Of a DNA stretch of 64,000 nt, positions 1 through 9,000 are shown in pieces. The DNA is from Deltaproteobacteria bacterium (GTDB lineage: Bacteria > Desulfobacterota > Desulfobulbia > Desulfobulbales > SURF-16). Position 1 is the first letter of the stretch, and each line of letters begins with the position of its first letter. Position numbers and translations under genes: made by a program. Below the pieces are notes generated by a model that made no database searches, had not been told where the DNA came from, and saw only the letters and a list, made by a program, of their open reading frames with translations. The DNA lies in the NCBI GenBank assembly GCA_029939635.1, contig JAOZSN010000001.1, positions 1-64,000 on the forward strand, given 5' to 3'.

Positions 1-1
1 C

Positions 2-589
2 AATGCCATCAATGTCAAACGCACCGTGCAAGGCTACCAGCAATGTGGCTTTGCCTGCATTATGATCGAAGATCAACGCAGCCCCAAACGCTGCGGCCAC
101 ACCAAAGGAAAACAGGTCATTCCACGACACGAGGCACGGCAACGTATACAGGCAGCTGTGGATGCCCGTGACGAAGGAAACGATATCCTTGTTATGGCCC
201 GTACTGATGCCAGGGAAAGTTTGGGTTTCAACGAAGCCCTAGCTCGCTGCCAGGAATTTGCTGCCCTCGGCGCTGACATTATCTTCATGGAAGCACCTCA
301 AAACAGGGAAGAGATGGAACAATTCTGCCAGCAAACCCCAGCGCCCTGCATGGCCAACATGATTATGCAAGGTAAGACCCCTGTTCTCCCCCCTGCTGCT
401 TTAGAAGAAATAGGTTTTGCAATTGTCGCCTATCCCCTTACCCTGCTCAGTACCGCCATCCAAGCCATGAACCAGGCCTTAGCCAGTCTACACAAAGGCA
501 CGTACCCGGAGCATGTGTCCTTTCCAACCCTGCAAAAAATAATTGGCTTCCCTGATTATTATGATCAGGAAGCAAAATACCGTCCCTAA
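2..589 (+). CDS. Isocitrate lyase/PEP mutase family enzyme, C-terminal part
   Basis: The frame is open from base 2, so the gene starts before the window and only about 195 C-terminal residues are present (the family is usually about 290). The segment carries the mobile active-site loop KRCGH (Cys catalytic in isocitrate and methylisocitrate lyases) preceded by IEDQ, and the strand VMARTDAR. These are typical of the TIM-barrel isocitrate lyase/phosphoenolpyruvate mutase superfamily. Members cleave C-C or C-P bonds in 2-methylisocitrate, oxaloacetate or carboxyphosphonoenolpyruvate. The KRCGH loop favours a lyase such as methylisocitrate lyase, but the exact substrate cannot be fixed from this fragment. 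No partner genes of the methylcitrate cycle are visible in the window. Confidence 0.85.
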   Translation, partial: NAINVKRTVQGYQQCGFACIMIEDQRSPKRCGHTKGKQVIPRHEARQRIQAAVDARDEGNDILVMARTDARESLGFNEALARCQEFAALGADIIFMEAPQNREEMEQFCQQTPAPCMANMIMQGKTPVLPPAALEEIGFAIVAYPLTLLSTAIQAMNQALASLHKGTYPEHVSFPTLQKIIGFPDYYDQEAKYRP

Positions 590-699
590 CCCATAGAAAC
601 AACTACCCTTCTCAGCCTTATCAAAAGCTTGACTTCTGCTACACAACTCACCTAAGATAATCTTCACCAAAGACATTAACTTTACGAAGAGTTTCTTAT

Positions 700-2478
700 A
701 TGAAAATGCCAACAGTGAGTCTGCAGGTAAAGATTCTTGGCTGCTTTGCAGCCTCCATCAGTATTATTGCTGCCGTCCTCGTTACTGTTTACTTTGTCGA
801 TATGGCCCGCATCTCTGCTGAGGTTGAAGAAAATCTCCGCTCAGCAGATACCATTGCCCTGCAAGGCATTCTTCTCCAACAAGATGTGATTCTTGAAAAA
901 CAACTCACCAATATTCTAAATACAGATGAGCTCATCACCACCCTCCAGGGTGATAACGATGCCGCTCGTATCATGGAAGGCCTCTTCCTCTCCTTAGAAG
1001 AGGTGCATTGTCACCGCTTTACCATTTACGACAAAGAACAAAAAATCATCCTGCAAGAGGTAGCCAATTCAACTCCGAGACGTACCGAACTGCCCAACCA
1101 GGTACGCTCTATTTTTAACGAAAGCGCTCGTGATTTCGGTTTTCATTTTTATTTCCGAGGCAACGAGTCCCTCGCTGACATCTTTCCCTTAGAGTATTGT
1201 GGTGTCTCGGTGGTAACAGATGATGATGACAAAATCATTGGCTTTATTGAACTAGGAGTTGACACACAACATTGGCTGACGTCTTTAGCTAATCTTACCA
1301 AACTCAATGTCGCCACCTATAATATCGACCGCAAGGCCTTTGGCCCTTCTTCAAACAAAGATCTTTTTAGCCAACTTTCCGCCTCAGCTCAAGCCAACAG
1401 CGACCACGATGGTTCTTTGATCAGTAAAACAGAGGACAACGCCTTTTTCAGTGACACCTTGCCGATTACAAGCACAGATGGTTCATTGCTTGCCATGCTC
1501 TGGTTCAGCAAGGACTACACCCAGCAATATAAAGATGGATTGAAAAACAAAATCATAGCTGCCATCACCGTCACTGTTTTAAGCACTGTCGCTTTTATTG
1601 CCACCCTTCTTGTTATCAACCGAGGTGTTGTTGCCCCTTTCCAACACCTTTCAGGATCTCTCCTGGCTGATGGTGAAGAGGTTATTAATGCGGCCAACTT
1701 ACTCTTAAGTGCCAGCGAAACTGTGAGCAAAGGCGCCTTCTCCCAGGCAGCCAGCCTGGAAGAAACATCTTCTGCCTTAGAAGAAATTTCCGCCATGACC
1801 CGCGATAATGCTGAAAATGCCTCTAATGCTGAAACAACCACAAAACAATTCAACGAGGTGGTTGGTAGAGCCAATGTAACAATGACAAGCCTGACCGATT
1901 CCATGCAAGGGATTGCTGACTCAAGTGATGAAACATTCAAGGTCATTAAAACAATTGACGAAATCGCCTTTCAGACCAATTTACTGGCCTTAAATGCTGC
2001 AGTGGAGGCAGCCAGGGCTGGAGAGGTTGGAGCGGGCTTTGCGGTGGTGGCAGAAGAGGTGCGCAACCTGGCCATGCGGTCGGCAGAGGCCGCAAAAAAC
2101 ACCGCTGCCCTCATCGAAAGAAGCACTGGCAAAATCCATAGTGGACTGGCTCTGGTGGAAGTGGCCAATGAGGATCTGGCCCATATCACTGCCACCATGG
2201 ATAAAATCATCACCTTCACCAGCCAAATCAATTCAGCATCTAAAGAACAGGCCACCGGCATTGACCAAATCAACATTACAGTGAACACCATTGACACAGT
2301 GGTACAAGACAATGCAGCAAGCGCTGACAAGTCCACCCAAATTGCCCGTGACCTCACAGGGCTTGCCCAGATGACGAAAAGCAATATCCAGGAACTAGAA
2401 GCCCTAATTACTGGAGAACAACAGCCAACCCAGTTCCATCAAGAAGCAAAAGAATCCCTGCCACAGCTTCCTGGCTGA
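700..2478 (+). CDS. Methyl-accepting chemotaxis protein
   Basis: A 592-residue transmembrane chemoreceptor. Residues about 10-30 form the first membrane helix and about 283-307 the second, enclosing a periplasmic sensor of about 250 residues with a Cache-like look (ligand unknown). The cytoplasmic part is a long coiled coil with the hairpin tip around IDEIAFQTNLLALNAAVEAA and AGFAVVAEEVRNLA, which binds CheA/CheW. The Q/E-rich segments either side (QAASLEETSSALEEIS) are probable methylation sites. A canonical HAMP domain is not obvious after the second helix. There is no C-terminal NWETF-type CheR tether. No che genes are nearby, so this is probably an orphan receptor gene. The ATG at 700 has only a weak ribosome site (ACGAAGA). 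Confidence 0.93.
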   Translation: MKMPTVSLQVKILGCFAASISIIAAVLVTVYFVDMARISAEVEENLRSADTIALQGILLQQDVILEKQLTNILNTDELITTLQGDNDAARIMEGLFLSLEEVHCHRFTIYDKEQKIILQEVANSTPRRTELPNQVRSIFNESARDFGFHFYFRGNESLADIFPLEYCGVSVVTDDDDKIIGFIELGVDTQHWLTSLANLTKLNVATYNIDRKAFGPSSNKDLFSQLSASAQANSDHDGSLISKTEDNAFFSDTLPITSTDGSLLAMLWFSKDYTQQYKDGLKNKIIAAITVTVLSTVAFIATLLVINRGVVAPFQHLSGSLLADGEEVINAANLLLSASETVSKGAFSQAASLEETSSALEEISAMTRDNAENASNAETTTKQFNEVVGRANVTMTSLTDSMQGIADSSDETFKVIKTIDEIAFQTNLLALNAAVEAARAGEVGAGFAVVAEEVRNLAMRSAEAAKNTAALIERSTGKIHSGLALVEVANEDLAHITATMDKIITFTSQINSASKEQATGIDQINITVNTIDTVVQDNAASADKSTQIARDLTGLAQMTKSNIQELEALITGEQQPTQFHQEAKESLPQLPG

Positions 2479-2520
2479 TAAGGCATAAATACAACAATGC
2501 ACAAAAACAAGGAGAACAAC

Positions 2521-3102
2521 ATGAAGAAACAGATTTTACCCCTGACCCGCCTGTTTGTTACCGCCCTGTTACTAACCTTCTGTGCGGTAAGCGTCCAGGC
2601 ACAAGAGGTCGACAAGGCCAAGATTCCAGCAGATCAACTGGCCAAATCATTTAAAACCCTAGCCTGGGGGGCACCTGTGTGGGATGCCCCTGATGCCATT
2701 GCCCGCATCAAAGATAAAGAGGCCAACGCCAAAACCATCTGGGTAGATACCAGACCAAATTCTTTTTTCAAAAAAGGGACAGTAAAAGATGCCGTACTAC
2801 TTATCTATAACAAAAAAGGTAAGGCTGAGAACACCCTGACAAAAGAGTCTCTGGATAAGGCCATGACAGATGCGGGCATTAACCCAGCTGAAGGCACCGT
2901 AGTTTTCTTTTGCCAAGGACCTAAATGTCATCGTAGTTATAATGCAAGCTATGCAGCTGTAACAGATTGGGGATACGAAGCCAGCAAGATAGTCTGGTTC
3001 AGGGATGGTTATCCAAACCTGTTAAAGGCGGTTAAAAATGATGCCAAGCTAAAGCGTAAGGCAAAACGTTATATCAGTGCAGATGGCTTGAAAAGCCTGT
3101 AA
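2521..3102 (+). CDS. Periplasmic rhodanese-like domain protein
   Basis: The start at 2521 is preferred because AAGGAG precedes it by about 7 bases and it gives a clean signal peptide (positively charged MKK, hydrophobic core, cleavage near VQAQ at 26-28). The 193-residue product has one rhodanese fold (about 70-175). IWVDTR is the first conserved strand and the cysteine at 131, in FFCQGPKCHRS, sits where the persulfide-carrying catalytic Cys is expected. A second Cys (136) five residues on could form a redox pair. A role in periplasmic sulfur transfer or thiol chemistry is inferred. The gene follows the chemoreceptor by about 40 bases and ends before a strong hairpin terminator. Confidence 0.85.
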   Translation: MKKQILPLTRLFVTALLLTFCAVSVQAQEVDKAKIPADQLAKSFKTLAWGAPVWDAPDAIARIKDKEANAKTIWVDTRPNSFFKKGTVKDAVLLIYNKKGKAENTLTKESLDKAMTDAGINPAEGTVVFFCQGPKCHRSYNASYAAVTDWGYEASKIVWFRDGYPNLLKAVKNDAKLKRKAKRYISADGLKSL

Positions 3103-3142
3103 CGACAGTTACAAGTTGTCAGTTATCAGTTAGCCGCAGCTC

Positions 3143-3212
3143 TATAGCAACACGTAAAAAAGGGACCCCTTGTACGATTGTACAAGGGGTCCCTTTTTTA
3201 CGTGTTGCTATA
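3143..3212. terminator. Perfect 33-bp hairpin, bidirectional terminator
   Basis: Arms 3143-3175 and 3180-3212 are exact reverse complements, with a 4-base loop GATT. The GC-rich core (GGGACCCCTTGTAC) is flanked by A6 on the left and T6 on the right, so it can act as an intrinsic terminator for both convergent neighbours (rhodanese on +, Bax-inhibitor protein on -). The stem continues 13 bp beyond the T-run, which is unusually long for a simple terminator. CAGTTATCAGTTA-type short repeats lie on both sides. Confidence 0.85.
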
Positions 3213-3259
3213 ATCCTACTGATAACCGGCAACCAGTAACTGGTAACGGGTAACTACAA

Positions 3260-3973
3260 TTAATCCCTATTACCCATGAAACGCAGCAGCATGAGGAAGA
3301 GATTAATAAAATCAAGATAGAGACGTAAGGCACCAAGGATGGCCATTTTTTTCACTGCCCCCTCGCCCTCTTTCATAAGAGAAGAAGCGCCCATACGGGT
3401 GATATCCTGCACATCATAGGCCGTAAGACCTGTAAAAACAATGACACCAATACCAGAAATGATCCAACTCATCTGGGAGGAGCCAAGGAAAATATTTACC
3501 ACACTGGCAATGACAATACCGATAAGGCCCATGAACAGAAAAGAGCCCCAGGAACTTAAATCCTTCTTAGTCACAAAGCCGTACACTGCCATGGCACCAA
3601 ACATACCAGCAGTAACCATAAAGGTAGCGGCCACCGAGGTTGCGGTATAAATAATCAGCACCCAGGAAAGGGTGACACCATTGAGAGCTGAATAGAGCAA
3701 AAACAGCCCTGTGGCCGTGGATGGGGCCATTTTTTCAATGCGAGCGGAGAGGTAGACAACCAGACCAAGCTCAGCAAACATCAACATGAAGAGCAAGCCA
3801 CGATTAGCTGCTAGAGACTGGGGAGTCATGGCAGAGGAAACGGCATAGGCAATAATGGCGGTAAGGCCAAGACCAATGGCCATCCAGTTAAAGACCTTCG
3901 CCAAAAAGACAGTGGAGGCTTGCGTCTCTACTGCTGATGAATAATGGGTTCGTCCCATCTGACGTTGTAGCAT
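3260..3973 (-). CDS. Bax inhibitor-1/YccA family membrane protein
   Basis: 237 residues with about seven hydrophobic helices after a short cytoplasmic N-terminus. Matches the BI-1 family: the early FNWMAIGLGLTAI helix, the GVTLSWVLIIYT segment, and the C-terminal FTGLTAYDVQDITRM signature, whose Asp belongs to the pH-sensing diaspartyl region of bacterial BsYetJ-type calcium-leak channels. Family members such as YccA modulate FtsH and membrane proteostasis; the role here is not established. The ATG at 3973 is preceded by AAGGAG on the minus strand at good spacing. Convergent with the rhodanese gene and probably a single-gene unit. Confidence 0.92.
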   Translation of the reverse strand: MLQRQMGRTHYSSAVETQASTVFLAKVFNWMAIGLGLTAIIAYAVSSAMTPQSLAANRGLLFMLMFAELGLVVYLSARIEKMAPSTATGLFLLYSALNGVTLSWVLIIYTATSVAATFMVTAGMFGAMAVYGFVTKKDLSSWGSFLFMGLIGIVIASVVNIFLGSSQMSWIISGIGVIVFTGLTAYDVQDITRMGASSLMKEGEGAVKKMAILGALRLYLDFINLFLMLLRFMGNRD

Positions 3974-4065
3974 TGTTTTCTCCTTATATTATTTTTATGC
4001 TGCGAATTTCACAAATTTACACGAATTTGCATAAAAGTCCATATACCTATTCAGTTACAAGTCTG

Positions 4066-5127
4066 TTAACTCCCTGCCAGCAATGCCGCCAGTGGTTTGG
4101 TGGCCTCGACCTGCTCCATGGCAATTTTAATCGCGGCGGTAAGCGGTACGGAAAGCAACATACCTGGGATACCCCACATCCACCCCCAGAAAAGCAAGGA
4201 TAGCAAAACTACTAATGGACTAAGATTCAGACCCTTGCCCATCACCTTTGGTTCCACAAAATTTCCCATAACCAGCTGAATAGTAATAAGTAGCACAGCA
4301 GTGAGCATAGTACGACCTACAGAGCCGCTATCAAAAAGGGTGATGGCCACCGGCGGCACCACAGAGATGAGCGAACCGATATTGGGGATAAAGTTAAGCA
4401 AAAAGGCCAGCACGCCCCAGAGCAAAGCAAATGGTACACCCATGATACTGAGAACAATGGTAACCAACAGACCCGTACCTGCACTGATGGCTGTTTTCAG
4501 GCCAAGATAATGCTGTACTGCGTGGTTGATGCGAGCACTGGATTTAAGAATGGGCCGTGCCGCATTCTTACCAACAGCACGAGAAACTCGGCGCGGAAAG
4601 TCATCCCACTCAGCCAAAATAAACATCATAAAGAGTAAAACCCACATGGTATTGCCCAGAAAAGAAAAAAGAGAGCCGCCCATATGCTGAATGATCGAGC
4701 CAAGAGGTTTCAAGTCAGCCTTATTAAAGGTCGCCATAAATGAGCTGTATATCTCACGAGCTTCTGTTGGTGTCATCTCCACCAAGGCCAGAAGGTTCTT
4801 GGCATAAATCCAAAATTTCTCCTCAAAGATGGGTAATTGCCGGTTAAATTCATTGATATTACTTGCCAGCAACCGGCCAAGCAGGAATATGCAACCCAAG
4901 ACAGCCAACACCACCAGGATGATACGCATAAAATTGGGAATATTAAATTTCTGCAAAAAATTTAATGGGATACCCATGGCATAGACCAAGAGAATGGCTA
5001 TGGCAAAAGGTACGAAGAGAAAAGAAAGGCTCTTAAGAATAAAGGTTGCCAGTACAAAAATAACAAGCCAGGAGGCACTCCTGACAATAGGATCACTGGG
5101 ACGCGGTTCAACTGTTTCTAAGGACAT
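4066..5127 (-). CDS. AI-2E family transporter (PerM/YdiK-like)
   Basis: 353-residue polytopic inner-membrane protein. Paired hydrophobic helices at the N-terminus (about 18-60), a soluble loop (about 80-150), then a C-terminal helical block with FLLNFIPNIGSLISVVPP, the characteristic AI-2E/UPF0118 motif, and a late GWMWGIPGMLLSVPLTAAIKI segment. Family members include autoinducer-2 exporters and Na+/H+ antiporters, so the substrate cannot be assigned. The start overlaps the end of the upstream metallo-beta-lactamase gene by 10 bases on the same strand, so the two are co-transcribed and translationally coupled. GGAG lies about 12 bases upstream of the ATG. Confidence 0.92.
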   Translation of the reverse strand: MSLETVEPRPSDPIVRSASWLVIFVLATFILKSLSFLFVPFAIAILLVYAMGIPLNFLQKFNIPNFMRIILVVLAVLGCIFLLGRLLASNINEFNRQLPIFEEKFWIYAKNLLALVEMTPTEAREIYSSFMATFNKADLKPLGSIIQHMGGSLFSFLGNTMWVLLFMMFILAEWDDFPRRVSRAVGKNAARPILKSSARINHAVQHYLGLKTAISAGTGLLVTIVLSIMGVPFALLWGVLAFLLNFIPNIGSLISVVPPVAITLFDSGSVGRTMLTAVLLITIQLVMGNFVEPKVMGKGLNLSPLVVLLSLLFWGWMWGIPGMLLSVPLTAAIKIAMEQVEATKPLAALLAGS

Positions 5128-5879
5128 AATACTATTTTTTCTCCAGGCAAAGGCAGGCTGACAGGGAACGAACTACCACTGATTACAGCAAGCAAACGCT
5201 CACACTTTTTTTCATCATGACGAATCTGAGCAGACATATGCACCAGAGCAAGAGCCCCCACATGGGCAGCCTTGGCATGGTGCAAACACTCCAGCACATT
5301 GGCATGGCCATTGGTCTCGCTATCAAGCCAGAAAGATTCATGGATAAGCAGATCAGCACCATAGGCCAACTCACAGCTGGCAGGGGTGGGTTTACCATCA
5401 CCAGAATAAACCAGGCTTTGCTGTTGAGCGTCTATACGCAAGGCCAGGCTGCGTTGGCTATGAATATTTTCAGCACTGCGCAGGCTTAGATTGTTAAGTG
5501 AGTAGCAAGATCCAGGTTCTATCTCAACAAAATGAAGGGGAAACTGCAGATGCTTATTAAAACCAGGATAGGCCAGTTCAACTGCCTCTGCCACCTTTTT
5601 CTCCACACCTTGTGGCCCAGCAATGGTTAATTTTTTCTGCCTACCCAGTACCCAAAACTGCAGCAGCAGGAGAGGCAGACCAAAAAAATGATCCCCATGA
5701 AAGTGGGAGATCCAAACCAGATCAAGATAGTCAGAGGCTGGCCAGTTGGCAAAAAAACGGTGGGGCGTGGTAAAGCCACAGTCGAGCAACATCTTTTGAT
5801 CAGCTGCCTCAACCAGCAGAGAGGTATTAGGTAAGAGAGGATCACAGGCCTCCCCAACTCCGATAAAGTGGATATTCAT
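5118..5879 (-). CDS. Metallo-beta-lactamase-fold hydrolase (RNase Z-like)
   Basis: 253 residues. The metal site is visible: HFHGDH (about residues 59-64, HxHxDH motif), a later SGDGKP (bridging Asp region), LLIHESFW, and a C-terminal HMSAQIR histidine. The order and the glycine-rich ending resemble the RNase Z/ElaC branch, though it is shorter than the usual 300-310 residues and the exosite arm expected in true tRNase Z is not evident. It may instead be a related phosphodiesterase. The frame opens at ATG 5879. It overlaps the AI-2E gene downstream, forming a two-gene operon. Confidence 0.82.
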   Translation of the reverse strand: MNIHFIGVGEACDPLLPNTSLLVEAADQKMLLDCGFTTPHRFFANWPASDYLDLVWISHFHGDHFFGLPLLLLQFWVLGRQKKLTIAGPQGVEKKVAEAVELAYPGFNKHLQFPLHFVEIEPGSCYSLNNLSLRSAENIHSQRSLALRIDAQQQSLVYSGDGKPTPASCELAYGADLLIHESFWLDSETNGHANVLECLHHAKAAHVGALALVHMSAQIRHDEKKCERLLAVISGSSFPVSLPLPGEKIVLCP

Positions 5880-6079
5880 ATTTTTTCCAGTAGCCAGGGG
5901 AGCGAATATCTAAGACAGGAGAAAAACAGCACCTGCACCTCTGCTGAGCCCCCTATGTGCTCTCCTGCATCCTGACACCAGACTCCAGACTTCTGATTTC
6001 CCACAAGATAAACTCCCAAAGAATCACCATTATATGGTATACTGCTAAATTTTCAACCTTTTGACGTTACCGCCACTCT

Positions 6080-9000
6080 ATGCCCATAAAGTCAGACGAT
6101 AGTAGCCCCCTTTTAGCCCAAGTTGAAACCCTTCCAGAGAATGACCAACTTCTCCTGGCCCTCCTGGCCCTGCTCTACACCCCAGTATCGCCTACGATTA
6201 TTGTGGCCGCCCTTGAACTCAGCAAGCAGCCAATTTCTGCCGAGCACATTAAGGCCAGCCTCTTATCATTACGCCAGCAACAATTAATCAGCAAAGAAAA
6301 CCAGTGCCACCCTGAGCTGACAGAAATCCTGGCTCGGCAAGCCATGGCAGCAGGCCTCTTTCCTGACCTGGGGGAACACCTTGCCACCCTGGCACCACGC
6401 CGTGCTGACAGCACACCCGCCACCTTTATCCGCGACATGCGCTTGGCCCTTTACAGCCAAGATTTTGATGCTTTTAACCAGGTATTTTTAAACTATTATG
6501 ATTTACCGCCCAGCCATGATCTGTCACCACTAACCAGGATCCTCAACAACCCATTTAACCCTGATATTTGTCGCAGCCTTCCCCTCCACCTGCGCCTCCA
6601 CTCGTTGCGCCACATCGTCAATGACTCCCTGGCCAGACTCCTTCCCCTGCAGCCAGTTCTTGATTTTTTGGCCAATGGAGATAATTTCAGTGAATTCCCC
6701 GAGGCCGCTGAAGAAATCACCGCGTCCTTACAAGGGATCTGTGCCTTGCAGCTCTTAGATGTACAGACGGCCGAGGCCATGATAGCAACCCTGGCCACCT
6801 CAGAAAACAGCATGGGCCTGGCTGGTTTTCTTGCCTTTCGCCAGGAAGACAATGAACAAGCCATCACCCTCTTTGAACAAAATTTGCTCCACTTACAAAA
6901 GCAGCATGGCAAATCATTCTACTTCACTGGCCAGGAAGGGGTTATCTTTCTTTTGGCCCTGCTCAAGAGTCATGATTTCAGTAAACTTGAGTATATCCTT
7001 TCCCTATGCCGCTTGCTCAAAAAAGAACAACCAGACTCACCATACCTCTTCTGCTATCAAGCCATTGAGCAGTTCTGCCGCTTTCGCCTGACATCTTTTT
7101 CTTCAGCCCTGGAACTGCCATCTTTCAGTCAGAACAATACTCCTTTTGCCCTGTTTATCAGCAGCCTCTGTACCCTGTGGACCCACCACAGCTTAAGTGA
7201 GGAGCGGTGTGCCATCCTGGCCCAGCATGCAGAACAGGCCAACAATAATGGCTTTAGTTGGCTAGCTGCTGAATTCCACCACTTGGTCAACAGCGCCGCC
7301 AGCCCACCTCCAGAAGAACTACCAGGACTGGCTGGGCTCATTCCCAGGGAACAATCCTGGCAACGCGCCCTACAGGCCTTAACATCCTTGAAAGAAAAGG
7401 ACTTGGAAGGAAAAAGTGGCCCCCAGCAACGTCTGGTATGGCTTTTGGCCCCCCAAGGTACAGGCCTGGAAATCACCCCACGTCTGCAGAAAAAAAGCAG
7501 TGGCAGATGGTCCAAGGGCAGGGCTGTTTCCCTGGCTCGCCTTTTCCATGATAGCCAACTCCCTTACCTGTGCGACGAGGATCAAGCCATCCTTGCTGCT
7601 CTGCAGGAGAAAAAAGGCTACGCAGCCCAGCCCACCTATAATTTTCCCCAAAGCAAAGTACTACCAGCCCTCATCGACCATCCTCACCTTTTCCTGGAAC
7701 GTGATCCCCAGGCACCGGTGCAGGTGAGCAAGGGAGAGCCGGAGCTACGTATATCACTCCATGATGAAAAGCTTCACCTCCAACTCCTGCCTACCCCGGG
7801 CCGAGAACGGATAGCAATAATTCGTGAAGGATACAGCCATTTCAAGGTAGTTACCCTCAATGAAGAACACCATCGTCTTGCTGTTATTATCGGCCCTGCC
7901 GGTCTTTTCTTTCCAGCCGAGGCCCACGAACAGTTAGAGGCAGCCCTTGATTCCCTGGCCACCAAAATGCCAGTATATTCTGAAGTTGACCAAGCAACCA
8001 CCGCCCTGGTGCAAGAGGCAAACACCAAGGTCGTGGTGCAACTCACCCCCAGTGGTAATGGTTTTCGACTGGTCATGGTGATGCGACCGTTTGGCGAAAA
8101 TGGCCCTGTGATGCGACCGGGCCAGGGAGCAAAACAGGTTATTGCCACCATTGCCAAACAACGCCTACAGATCAGCCGTGATCTGCACAGGGAAGAGCAG
8201 AATTGTCAGCAGGTCATTGACATGTGCAACACCCTGCGCCACCTGGACCATGACGAATACCATTGGCAATTAGCCAAGGCAGAGATCTGCCTGGCCACCT
8301 TAGAGGAGCTGGAACGCATCAAGGGAATGGTTCTGGTTGAGTGGCCCAGTGGCACCCGCCTGGCCATCTCTAGCCGAGCGAATCTCCATAATCTAAAGAT
8401 GACAACCCAGAAAAAGGGTAACTGGTTCAGTGTGGATGGGGAACTCACCTTTGACCAAGACAAGGTCATGGATCTGCGTCAGCTCATCAATCTGGTGCAA
8501 AACCAGCAGAGCCGTTTTATCCCCTTGGCCGACGGCCAATTCCTTGCCTTGTCAAAAAGTCTGCAAAAACAGATCGCCTCCCTGGCAAGCCTCACCAGAC
8601 AACAGCAACACATTCAACTTTCGCCCTTTGCCACCCCTTTTCTGAACGCCCTAAAAAAAGAGGGCGCAGAAATCAGCGGAGACGCACAGTGGCAAGAACT
8701 TTTGCTTCGCATCAAAGAATCCCGGGATCTCAGCCCAGAGGTCCCAGGAGGACTGGAACAGCGCTTACGGGGCTACCAGATAGAAGGATTTACCTGGCTG
8801 GCTCGTCTAGCCCACTGGGGCGGAGGCGCCTGTCTGGCCGATGACATGGGTCTGGGCAAAACAATTCAAAGTCTGACCCTGGTTCTACAAAAGGCAGAGG
8901 CAGGCCCTTGCCTAGTTGTGGCTCCAACCTCAGTATGTGGCAACTGGTTACAGGAAGCCAACACCTATGCCCCCCGCCTCACCCCACATATCTTCGGCCC

